From Gudongella sp046224405 (GTDB lineage Bacteria; Bacillota; Clostridia; Tissierellales; Tissierellaceae), in the NCBI RefSeq assembly GCF_046224405.1, contig NZ_JBJXRK010000005.1:1-64000 (forward strand): DNA of 64,000 bases. Direction: 5' to 3'. Under the pieces are notes generated by a model. That model did not search any database, had not been told where the DNA came from, and worked only from the letters and a program-made list of their open reading frames with translations. Below, piece after piece: positions 34,723 to 42,198 of the stretch (the first letter of the stretch is position 1; each line of letters opens with the position of its first letter). A program made the translations under genes and the position numbers.

Positions 34723-35517
34723 ATGGAAAATATACTAAACTCAATGGTAATACCATTTGTAAAAAACGTGGCATTGGCAATTGTAGTACTTTTGGTTGGA
34801 CTTGCTGTAATCAGAAGGATTGGAGGTATGGTTGGCAAGCAGGTTGAAAAATCAAAGATGGATGACACACTTAAGCCCTTTATGATGTCTCTGGTTGAAG
34901 GGATACTTAAGGTTCTTCTGGTTATAAGTGTAATTGGAATTCTTGGAGTTGAGACATCGTCATTTGTAGCTGTACTTGCTGCTGCAGGCTTTGCTGTCGG
35001 CCTAGCCTTCCAGGGATCTCTGTCAAACTTTGCAGGAGGGGTTCTGCTCCTTATTGTAAGACCCATCAAGGTTGGTGACTATATTGAAGCCAATGGATTC
35101 AGTGGAACGGTTGAAGCCATCCACATACTTAACACAACATTGAAGACACCTGACAACAAGGTAATCTACATTCCAAATGGACAGCTTTCAAACACAAGCA
35201 TTACAAACTATTCCATTAAGGATACAAGAAGGGTTGACTGGACCTTTGGGGTTGGCTATGAGCAGGACGGAGACAAGGTAAAGAGTGTACTTACGGATAT
35301 CGTAAATTCACACCCACTTGTACTGAAGGATCCGGAAAGCTTTATCAGAATGAGCAATCACGGTGATAGCGCAGTTGATTTCACAGTAAGGGCATGGGTA
35401 AATGCAGCGGACTACTGGACCGTATACTTTGATATCATCGAGACGGTGAAGAAAAGATTCGACCAGGAAGAAATATCGATACCATATCCACAGATGGATA
35501 TACATATGGAGAAGTAA
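34723..35517 (+). CDS. Small-conductance mechanosensitive channel (MscS family)
   Basis: Tension-gated channel that releases solutes on osmotic downshock. The 264-residue protein has three N-terminal helices with the Gly/Ala-rich pore helix (FVAVLAAAGFAVGLAFQGSLSNFAGGVLLL, near 75-105), then the MscS beta domain (VGDYIEANGFSGTVEAI, IPNGQLSNTSITNYS) and C-terminal alpha/beta region. It is of E. coli MscS length. The ATG at 34723, 6 bases after GGAGGG, is preferred over one at 34717. Confidence 0.92.
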   Translation: MENILNSMVIPFVKNVALAIVVLLVGLAVIRRIGGMVGKQVEKSKMDDTLKPFMMSLVEGILKVLLVISVIGILGVETSSFVAVLAAAGFAVGLAFQGSLSNFAGGVLLLIVRPIKVGDYIEANGFSGTVEAIHILNTTLKTPDNKVIYIPNGQLSNTSITNYSIKDTRRVDWTFGVGYEQDGDKVKSVLTDIVNSHPLVLKDPESFIRMSNHGDSAVDFTVRAWVNAADYWTVYFDIIETVKKRFDQEEISIPYPQMDIHMEK

Positions 35518-35519
35518 AC

Positions 35520-35547
35520 ATAGGGCAGGGAAACCTGCTCTTTTGTT
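35520..35547 (+). terminator. Intrinsic terminator
   Basis: GGGCAGG-GAAA-CCTGCTC followed by TTTTGTT just after the MscS gene. Confidence 0.85.
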
Positions 35548-35643
35548 AACCGTTTTTTAATCCCTTTGTCACTCTTCTGTCACCATTAGAAGGACTCAGC
35601 TTGCTATAATGGTCTTGTCAGAATAATTGAGGAGGGAAAACAA

Positions 35644-36621
35644 ATGTTTAGATCTAGAAGAATTGCAGCAGTTGGACTCAGTCTTGCAATGGTTCTTACA
35701 GGAGGCTCATTGACCTTTGCAAACGAAATGGAGGAAGCAGAGGTGGTACCAATATCAGCGCCCATTGAAGACCAGGAATTTGAATATATTCGGTTTGATG
35801 GAAAGGTTGAGGAAATTGACGCTACAGAGGATTACTTCAGGATACTTGTCAGAAGAGATGTTGAAGAAGGACTGGATGTACTCTATGCATACATCCACGA
35901 GGACATGCTCCTTCTAAGTGAAAATAGCATGGAAGAGGCAAGCAGGGAGGATATCCAGGTAGGTATGGAGGTTTCCGTGATCTACCACAAAACCACAGTG
36001 ATGGCTCTAAGTTATCCACCGCTTCTAGGACCGGACGTAGTGGTTCTACATGATGGAGGCCAGCACTCAACCTATGTTGAGTACTTCGATGAGGACCTTC
36101 TGAGTGCAGATGGCTCCCTTGTACTGAACATTTCAGATGAAACAGAAATTGTTGATTTTGAAGGGAATGCCCTTGTGGAAGATGACCTGTATGAGAGGGA
36201 CCTTGTTGTCTTCTATTCAATAGTCATGACCAGTCATCCAGGTCAGACAAACCCACACAAGATCATTGTGATGCCAGAAAGAGAGACTGAAATGCCTGGG
36301 GCTGCCATAGTCCTTACAGAAGAGGTCATAACAACTGACGAAGGTGTAATGATGATTCCACTAAGGATGGTTGCAGAGGAACTTGGCTTTGAAGTTACCT
36401 GGAATGGAGAGGAAAAATCCGTTGAGGTTCTAAGGGGTCCAAACTGGTCAACTCTTACTATCGGAAGAAATGTATACAATTTTGCAAAAATGCTAATCAA
36501 GCTTGAAGCCGCACCTGTAATAGTTGAAGGAAGCACCTATGTTCCTTTGTCATTTGCAGAGCAGGTTCTCCAGGCCCATGTAGAAATAACAGAAAACAAT
36601 AGCGTGATAATTTCTGAATAG
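35644..36621 (+). CDS. Secreted protein with copper-amine-oxidase N-like domain
   Basis: The 325-residue product has a signal peptide (ending LTFA), an N-terminal beta domain (about 40-215, strands such as FDGKVEEIDATEDYFRI and RDLVVFYSIVM), and a C-terminal copper amine oxidase N-like domain (about 240-320: MIPLRMVAEELGFEVTWN, VEVLRG, TLTIGRN, IVEGSTYVPLSFAEQVLQ). The domain order is the reverse of the 12356 protein. The role is unknown; such proteins are typical secreted wall-associated proteins of Clostridia. GAGGAGGG ribosome site. Confidence 0.78.
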   Translation: MFRSRRIAAVGLSLAMVLTGGSLTFANEMEEAEVVPISAPIEDQEFEYIRFDGKVEEIDATEDYFRILVRRDVEEGLDVLYAYIHEDMLLLSENSMEEASREDIQVGMEVSVIYHKTTVMALSYPPLLGPDVVVLHDGGQHSTYVEYFDEDLLSADGSLVLNISDETEIVDFEGNALVEDDLYERDLVVFYSIVMTSHPGQTNPHKIIVMPERETEMPGAAIVLTEEVITTDEGVMMIPLRMVAEELGFEVTWNGEEKSVEVLRGPNWSTLTIGRNVYNFAKMLIKLEAAPVIVEGSTYVPLSFAEQVLQAHVEITENNSVIISE

Positions 36622-36744
36622 TTTCTCCTTGTTGTCAGCTGGAATATTACAATAATATTTCAGCTGACCTCTGTTATGATATTACTTTATTGTGATGGGT
36701 ATCTATATTATGCAAAAGGTTATTTTAAAAAGGAGGTCCTGAAA

Positions 36745-37677
36745 ATGAAAGTTTTAAACCGCGGGTTGGCAATTGTACTTGCGGGAGTATTGATTCTTGG
36801 TGGGGGAGCTGCTTTTGCAGTAAGCCCAAATGCTAATCCCAATGCATTGAATAATCCTGCAAGGATCAAGGCCATGGAGAAAACAGGGAATGTAATGGAA
36901 GTGATGTCTGGAATTGTGGATGATGTAGACATCAAAATAATTCCCATGGAGAATGGCAATGTTGGATTGATTGAGGGAGAAATAGACCTGAAGACTGGTC
37001 AAAATTTTGAAAACTTCAAGGGAAATACAAAGCTTAAGGTTAAATTGAACAATGTAACAGTTAACATTAATGAATATGGAGAGTTCAGTCAACCAATGCC
37101 AATGTGGAAAATTGAGCCATTGAGTGTAAGGGTATTTATGGGCAAGGTTCTGGTATATTCCAATGTTGAGGATGACCTGGATGAGATCAGGGATGATAAG
37201 GTTCTTGAAAAGGCATTAGCTCAAGCTGAAAGATATTTCACCAGACTGTATAGGAGTCTTGAGGATTTGGATATTGAGGATATTGGATTGGTCAAAAGTG
37301 CTAGACATTATTACGATATCCTAGATGAAAGGATAGGCTCTGATGATGATTATAACACCTTGATGGCTAGATACTACAAAATTCTAAGAGATGCAGAGGA
37401 CGAGATCCAGGATTTACTGGAGGATATGATCTATTGGGATGATGACTTGGATTATGATACTATTGACGAATCATACAAAGGTGAGCTATGGATCCATGAT
37501 GATCTTGAGGAAGAAATCCTTGTAATTGTGGATTACGTGGATTCAAAAATCGATGATGAAAAGATCAAGATTGAAGAAGATGGCAAGGTTAAGTTTGAAG
37601 CTGAAGATGATGAATTTCAGGTTCGAGTAGAGTATGATGGAGTAGAGATAATAAAACTGAGAGAAACTTTTAACTAA
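36745..37677 (+). CDS. Secreted protein of unknown function
   Basis: The 310-residue protein has a signal peptide (LAIVLAGVLILGGGAAFA) followed by NPNANPNALNNPAR, a short Asn/Pro repeat. A beta-rich part (about 40-140) is followed by a helical, very acidic part (about 150-260, EDDLDEIRDDKVLEKALAQAE) and a C-terminal acidic strand region. I do not recognise a family. The ATG at 36745 follows AAGGAGG; in-frame upstream codons lack a ribosome site. A terminator follows, so it is probably monocistronic. Confidence 0.75.
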   Translation: MKVLNRGLAIVLAGVLILGGGAAFAVSPNANPNALNNPARIKAMEKTGNVMEVMSGIVDDVDIKIIPMENGNVGLIEGEIDLKTGQNFENFKGNTKLKVKLNNVTVNINEYGEFSQPMPMWKIEPLSVRVFMGKVLVYSNVEDDLDEIRDDKVLEKALAQAERYFTRLYRSLEDLDIEDIGLVKSARHYYDILDERIGSDDDYNTLMARYYKILRDAEDEIQDLLEDMIYWDDDLDYDTIDESYKGELWIHDDLEEEILVIVDYVDSKIDDEKIKIEEDGKVKFEAEDDEFQVRVEYDGVEIIKLRETFN

Positions 37678-37682
37678 TTTAC

Positions 37683-37710
37683 CGAATCCCCTCGATTGAG
37701 GGGATTTTTT
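37683..37710 (+). terminator. Intrinsic terminator
   Basis: AATCCCCTC-GATT-GAGGGGATT followed by TTTTC after the preceding gene. Confidence 0.9.
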
Positions 37711-37771
37711 CTGGTAACTCTGTAAAGTGATGGGTATAATACCTTTAAGGGTTATAGGAGGAGGTTGTGCC

Positions 37772-38329
37772 ATGGAATTGTCAAAGGATGTTCTGCTTAA
37801 GGAAATTCAGGATTTGCGTGATGAAAACAAGAGGTTGAAGAATCAAATGGAGGAGCTGAACCCAAGGGATAAGTTGACTGGGCTGCTCAACAGGGGTTCA
37901 CTTTATGAAAGGCTGGAGTATGAGGCGGTTAGAACTGCCAGAGGCCAGTCCTATTTGAGCCTGCTCCTTATCAGGATATCTGACTTCAAAGGCCTTGTGG
38001 AGGAACACGGCAGAGACACTATGGATGTTCTAGTCAAGCTAATGGGTCAGGCAATTTCAGAATCAGTAAGATCTGTAGACATTGTTGGAAGATATGAGGA
38101 TGGTGGATTTCTTCTGCTTCTTCCTGACATACAGCCTAACAAGGGAACTGTTGTTTCTGAAAGACTCAAAAAGGCAATCGACAAGCAGATCAGCCCCATG
38201 GGCATAAGGATAAAATACAGCATAGGAGTTAAGCTCTACAGGGATGAGCCCATCAACGAGCTTCTGAATGAAACTGAAAGACTGGCAATGAGCTCCGAGG
38301 CTGAAGGGATTGGAAGAGTGCATAGATAG
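37772..38329 (+). CDS. Degenerate GGDEF-domain protein
   Basis: The 185-residue protein has a short coiled coil (LLKEIQDLRDENKRLKNQMEEL) and one GGDEF-fold domain with DKLTGLLNRGSLYERL and the helix pattern of diguanylate cyclases. The signature loop, however, reads GRYEDGGFLLLLP where GRYGGDEF is expected, so the substrate and metal residues are lost and no c-di-GMP synthesis is predicted. It may bind GTP or c-di-GMP, or act by dimerisation. The ATG at 37772 follows AGGAGGAGG. It lies convergent to the c-di-GMP-riboswitch-controlled SLH-CAP gene. Confidence 0.85.
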   Translation: MELSKDVLLKEIQDLRDENKRLKNQMEELNPRDKLTGLLNRGSLYERLEYEAVRTARGQSYLSLLLIRISDFKGLVEEHGRDTMDVLVKLMGQAISESVRSVDIVGRYEDGGFLLLLPDIQPNKGTVVSERLKKAIDKQISPMGIRIKYSIGVKLYRDEPINELLNETERLAMSSEAEGIGRVHR

Positions 38330-38348
38330 AATATATGCAGGCATAATG

Positions 38349-38380
38349 AAAGACCGGTGTTTTTCCGGTCTTTTTGTATG
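38349..38380. terminator. Bidirectional terminator
   Basis: AAAGACCGG-TGTTTTT-CCGGTCTTT followed by TTG on the plus strand; the minus strand reads a matching stem followed by CATTAT. It separates two convergent genes. Confidence 0.8.
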
Positions 38381-38382
38381 CT

Positions 38383-39390
38383 CTAATTTATAAACATCTG
38401 CGTCCAATAGATTCTTCCATTGTCGTTGTAGATTCCTATTCCTATGTTTCCAAAATTCCTGTTCATGATATTCTGTCTGTGGCCCGGTGACTCCATCCAT
38501 GCCTTTACAACCGCCTCAGGAGTTGGATGGCCCATGGCAATATTTTCACCTGCGTAGCTGTATCTGATTCCAAACTCCTTCATCATTTCAAAGGGAGATC
38601 CGTAGTTTGGGGATTCATGTGCAAAGTAGTCATAAATTGCCATGTCCTTGGATTTTTCATATGCAACCCTTGAAAGCTCCACATGCATCTTAAGTGGTGA
38701 AAGTCCTTCCTTGGATCTTTCCACGTTTACCAGGTCAAGTACCCTCTGCTCATAGTTGGAGCTTAGGTCTACCTTTGGCAGGGACCTGTACTGCTCGTAT
38801 TTGATTCTTAAAAGAACTGTAGCTGCCTCGCTTCTTGTAAGGGTGGCATCGCCCCTGAAGGCTCCATCCACATACCCCGTAAGGATCCCACTGGAATACG
38901 AGTTAAGGACCGCTGCCTTGATCTCAGGATTTCCAAGGGATGTTACCTGTCTCATATCCTTTATAAGCTGCTCGTATTGTGTTAACTCCGCTTGAGGTCT
39001 GTAGTTCTGGTAGTCCAATACATTTGATACAATTCTTGCCATATCATACCTGGATATTGCCGAGTCCGGATTTGAAGAGGTTTCGCTGCATACAATCCCA
39101 AGACTTTTGGCTTTAGCTATGTAACCGTCTGCCCAGTGCGTCCCTCTTGATGGGATGTCCTTGTATCCAAGGATGGACATTGTAGACTTTATGAACTCTG
39201 CTCTTGTCATTGTGTTTTTTGGTCTGAAGGTATTGTCAGGATAACCCTGAATGGCACCTTCCCTTACCAGAACATATACATTGTCGCGGAACCAGTCTGT
39301 GGAATTAACGTCCCTGAACTCAGCTGCCTCTGCTGTAAATGGCTGTATAACTATTATTAAGGCCAGAATAAGGCCAAGAATCTTTCTCAT
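38383..39390 (-). CDS. SLH-domain protein with C-terminal CAP/SCP domain
   Basis: The 335-residue surface protein has a signal peptide (ending EAAEF), SLH repeats over about 25-200 (FRDVNSTDWFRDNVYVLVREGAIQGYPDNTFRPKNTMTRAEF; SRYDMARIVSNVLDYQ; GILTGYVDGAFRGDATLTRSEAATVLLRIK), and a CAP domain at about 210-335 (VLDLVNVERSKEGLSPLKMH, YDYFAHESPNYGSPFEM, AGENIAMGH, WMESPGHRQNIMNRNFGNIGIG). The His/Glu ligands of bacterial CAP domains are present. Secreted CAP proteins of this type are common in spore formers; function unclear. AGGAGG site before the ATG; a c-di-GMP aptamer lies about 135 bases upstream. Confidence 0.9.
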   Translation of the reverse strand: MRKILGLILALIIVIQPFTAEAAEFRDVNSTDWFRDNVYVLVREGAIQGYPDNTFRPKNTMTRAEFIKSTMSILGYKDIPSRGTHWADGYIAKAKSLGIVCSETSSNPDSAISRYDMARIVSNVLDYQNYRPQAELTQYEQLIKDMRQVTSLGNPEIKAAVLNSYSSGILTGYVDGAFRGDATLTRSEAATVLLRIKYEQYRSLPKVDLSSNYEQRVLDLVNVERSKEGLSPLKMHVELSRVAYEKSKDMAIYDYFAHESPNYGSPFEMMKEFGIRYSYAGENIAMGHPTPEAVVKAWMESPGHRQNIMNRNFGNIGIGIYNDNGRIYWTQMFIN

Positions 39391-39520
39391 TTAGTATCCT
39401 CCTAAAGTTTTTAAATGGGCTGAAAGTGATTTCAGCTTCACTAGTATTAATATCATATGAGCAAACAAAAAACAAATACAATTAAAGGCCAGAAAAATCC
39501 TGCATCATAAACTCTCCTTT

Positions 39521-39595
39521 CGGTAGCTGGCTGCCTTTACAGGCCCTCTAGCTTTGCGTCCCTGCCTCACGGTAGGTTTGCCTTTATCGGCGACA
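39521..39595 (-). promoter_or_regulatory. c-di-GMP-I riboswitch upstream of the SLH-CAP gene
   Basis: On the minus strand: GATAAAGGCAAACCTACC, GTGA loop, GGGACGCAAAGCTAGAGGGCCT, AAAGGCAGCCAGCTACC, matching the GEMM-I core with ligand-contact G and A kept. No clear terminator with a U-tract lies between it and the gene; a GCTGAAA/TTTCAGC hairpin near 39418-39436 is the only structure near the ribosome site, so the expression platform is unclear and may be translational. Confidence 0.82.
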
Positions 39596-39736
39596 GTATA
39601 CAAAAGGACTCGCCTTTGTGTATTTGTCATACTTGTTATCATAAATATTCATTTTTCACATTCATTATATCACTAAGGAAAATAAAATCAATTATGTAAA
39701 CTAAATGTAACAAAAAAGTAACAAAAGGGGAAAGAC

Positions 39737-39920
39737 AATTCACAATTCTCAATTCACTATGCAAAATTGGTTAGAGATGCCAGTCAGGGTACAAGACTTT
39801 TCGCAAGACTCAGAGTGACAAGCAAACAGTAATCATTAGTGAAAACTAAGGATCTTGGACCTGAAAATATATCCCTTAAATGGCTTTTAATTGAGAACTG
39901 TGAACTGTGAATCGTGAATT
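39737..39920. repeat. MITE-like dispersed repeat, copy B
   Basis: A 184-bp element with inverted ends: AATTCACAATTCTCAATTCA on the left and, in inverted orientation, AATTGAGAACTGTGAACTGT..GTGAATT on the right. The interior contains GACTTTTCGCAAGACTCAGA, whose complement matches a motif in copy C (CTCTGAGCCTGCGAAGAGTC). No ORF. The stretch 39391-40000 otherwise contains only the c-di-GMP aptamer, A/T-rich sequence and the hairpin at 39922. Confidence 0.6.
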
Positions 39921-39921
39921 A

Positions 39922-39966
39922 TTATGACACAGCTAATCTTGCAAAGCAATCTTAGCTGTGTCATAA
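39922..39966. promoter_or_regulatory. Long inverted repeat before the M20 hydrolase gene
   Basis: A perfect 15-bp stem TTATGACACAGCTAA / TTAGCTGTGTCATAA (39922-39936 with 39952-39966) with a 15-base loop lies 35 bases before the start codon. No U-tract follows, so an operator or mRNA-stabilising hairpin is as likely as a terminator. Confidence 0.5.
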
Positions 39967-40000
39967 TTAAGCCATAACACTTTAACGGAGGTTGTTGCCA

Positions 40001-41656
40001 ATGTACTTAAATTGCTTTGATGAAGTCAAAAATATCACCAGAGACCTTGTAAAGATTCCAAGTATTGTAAGGGCAGGGGGAGAAAGTGATGTAGCCAAAT
40101 GGATTTATGACTACTACATGAATCTGGACTACTTCAAAAATAATCCAGGTCAGGTTGTGTTCCAGGAGACCTTGAACGACGAGGTCACAAGGCACAATGC
40201 AATCGCCCTTGTAAAGGGAACAAAGGGAGAATCAAACAGGACTGTAATACTAATGGGCCACATTGACACCGTAGGGGTGGATGACTACGGAACAAACTGG
40301 AAGGCTGCCTTTGATCCAGAAAAACTGCCGGAAGTCCTAAGGGGTATGAATGTGTCCCAGGAGGTTCTTCAGGATATTGAATCAGGGGAGTACATGTTTG
40401 GCCGAGGAGCCCTTGACATGAAGGCCGGTGTTGCAGGACACATGTACCTTATAAAATATTTTGCCGAGAATCCGGGAGAGCTTGACGGAAACCTGATTGC
40501 AATTGCAGAGTGTGACGAGGAGGACAACTCCCACGGGATAATATCAGCCCTGAAAATACTTAAGCAGTGGAAAGAGGAGCATAATCTGGAGTATGTGGCA
40601 GCCATAAATGCTGATTACTCCACACCATACCACAAGAAGGATGAAAACAGATATGTTTACTTTGGTACAATAGGGAAGCTTCTGCCGTCCTTCTATGTGA
40701 CAGGAAAGGAGACCCACGTAGGGGATTCCTTTGGAGGATTTAATCCGAACACCCTGGTGGCTGAAATCACAAGAAAGATCGACCTTAATCCAGAGCTTTG
40801 CGACGAGGCCCAGGGTGAGGTTACAGTGCCTCCAACTAGCCTGAAGCAGACTGACACCAAGGTTGGTTACACTGTCCAGACCCCCCTTGCAGCCTATAGC
40901 TACTACAATTTCTTTACACACAGCATGAGTCCAAAGGATGTTATCCTTAAGATGAAGGAGAAGGCAGAGGAGGCATTTGAAGAGGTGCTCCAGAGAATGG
41001 ATGCTTCCTACAGAAAATACTGCCAGATGGGCGGACACACCTACACGCCATTTACATACAAGACCAGGGTATACACCTGGGAGGAGTTCTACAATGAGCT
41101 CATAACAATACACGGGGAAAAATTCAAGCTTGCAATCAGGAATTTTGCAGCTGACCTAAACGAGAAGAATCCTTCCATGGACCTTAGGGACTTCTCAGTG
41201 GCTGTAATAGAGGAGGCCTGGAAATGGTCCCAGGACAAGTCTCCAGTTGTGATTATCTACTACTCGTCCCTGTTCTCATCAAGGATTGAGATGACCGGCA
41301 AGACGGACAAGGAAAAGGCCCTGCTTGAATCTGTAAAGGGATCAATTGAGCTTGTGCAGGAGCACTCGGACAAGCCAATTGTTGTGAAGATGTTCTACCC
41401 CTACATTTCAGACTCAAGCTTTATGGCCCTGTCGGACGATCCCCACGAGCTGGTGGCCCTTGAGAAGAACATGCCCTCATGGGGCACAAAGTACAACCAC
41501 CCCATTGATGACATCATGGATATAAATGTCCCAGTGGTAAACATTGGAACATTTGGCAAGGACGGTCACAAGTTCACTGAAAGGGTCCATATGAAGTACA
41601 CCTTCGAGAATGTAACAAACATGACACTGAATACCATAAAGAGTCTTTTGGGATAG
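40001..41656 (+). CDS. M20-family zinc peptidase/deacylase (RocB-like)
   Basis: The 551-residue protein has the M20 metal-site motifs: ILMGHIDTVGVDD (near 80), GRGALDMKAGVAG (near 132) and AIAECDEEDNSHG (near 165). The length and the insertion pattern are closer to the RocB arginine-utilisation subgroup than to ordinary ArgE/DapE (about 400 residues). RocB has no firmly known reaction. The ATG at 40001 has ACGGAGG 9 bases upstream. It opens the amino-acid metabolism half of the window and precedes the lysine-riboswitch-controlled transporter. Confidence 0.85.
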   Translation: MYLNCFDEVKNITRDLVKIPSIVRAGGESDVAKWIYDYYMNLDYFKNNPGQVVFQETLNDEVTRHNAIALVKGTKGESNRTVILMGHIDTVGVDDYGTNWKAAFDPEKLPEVLRGMNVSQEVLQDIESGEYMFGRGALDMKAGVAGHMYLIKYFAENPGELDGNLIAIAECDEEDNSHGIISALKILKQWKEEHNLEYVAAINADYSTPYHKKDENRYVYFGTIGKLLPSFYVTGKETHVGDSFGGFNPNTLVAEITRKIDLNPELCDEAQGEVTVPPTSLKQTDTKVGYTVQTPLAAYSYYNFFTHSMSPKDVILKMKEKAEEAFEEVLQRMDASYRKYCQMGGHTYTPFTYKTRVYTWEEFYNELITIHGEKFKLAIRNFAADLNEKNPSMDLRDFSVAVIEEAWKWSQDKSPVVIIYYSSLFSSRIEMTGKTDKEKALLESVKGSIELVQEHSDKPIVVKMFYPYISDSSFMALSDDPHELVALEKNMPSWGTKYNHPIDDIMDINVPVVNIGTFGKDGHKFTERVHMKYTFENVTNMTLNTIKSLLG

Positions 41657-41659
41657 AAG

Positions 41660-41692
41660 ATGCGCGGAGAAATCCGCGCTTTTCTCTTTTGG
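41660..41692 (+). terminator. Intrinsic terminator
   Basis: GCGCGGA-GAAA-TCCGCGC followed by TTTTCTCTTTTG after the M20 gene. Confidence 0.9.
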
Positions 41693-41771
41693 TGCCAGTA
41701 AATGTGTCAATGAAAACGTTTTAGAAGTTGTGCCTAAATTCAAAATTTAACAACATATTTAAAATTTTCTA

Positions 41772-41801
41772 TTGACAGAGAATATTCCCCCGTGTTATCA
41801 T
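41772..41801 (+). promoter_or_regulatory. Promoter of the lysine-riboswitch transcript
   Basis: TTGACA (41772-41777), 18-base spacer, TATCAT (41796-41801), about 30 bases upstream of the aptamer. Confidence 0.65.
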
Positions 41802-41829
41802 CATAAAAATCAAAAAAAATCCTCACCCT

Positions 41830-42095
41830 TATAGGTGAGGTAGAGGCGCGGTTACTATCAGTACCAACATGGAGGACGGAATCCTGTGAAATGTTGGGAA
41901 AGGAGGGATCGCCGAAGCTTCAGACACCAAAGTCTGCTGCTGGGTCTGCATTTAAGAAGTGCAGGACTGTCATCCTGGTACAAAGCTCGGTACCTTGATG
42001 TTGTGCTATCTCACACCAGAGCAAGAGGGGAGAGGGTAATCTATGGCATCGCCATGTGGAAAATCACCTGACTTACCGGTCAGGTTTTTTGTTTT
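41830..42095 (+). promoter_or_regulatory. Lysine riboswitch (L-box) with terminator
   Basis: Contains the conserved L-box blocks in order: GAGGTAGAGGCGCG, CAGTACC, GGGAAAGGAGGGATCGCCGAAGC, TGCTGGGTCTGC, GGACTGTCA, and the closing GTGCTATCTCACACC that pairs with the 5' GGTGAGGTAG to form P1. A terminator ACCTGAC-N6-GTCAGGT with TTTTTGTTTTTTT follows at 42066-42097. The expected behaviour is premature termination when lysine is plentiful. The interval 41657-42198 holds no protein gene. Confidence 0.9.
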
Positions 42096-42198
42096 TTTGA
42101 CTGGATAAAAAATTTTAAATTTTCACAAAAATCGCACTTTACTTTGTGACAGTACGAGCTTATAATTTTATTATCTTGATAAATTTAGGAGGGATATT

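Noticed and set aside
41886..42071. Open frame of 61 codons within the leader of the AGCS gene
   Set aside because: It lies wholly inside the lysine riboswitch, whose conserved blocks explain the sequence, and it has no ribosome-binding site.
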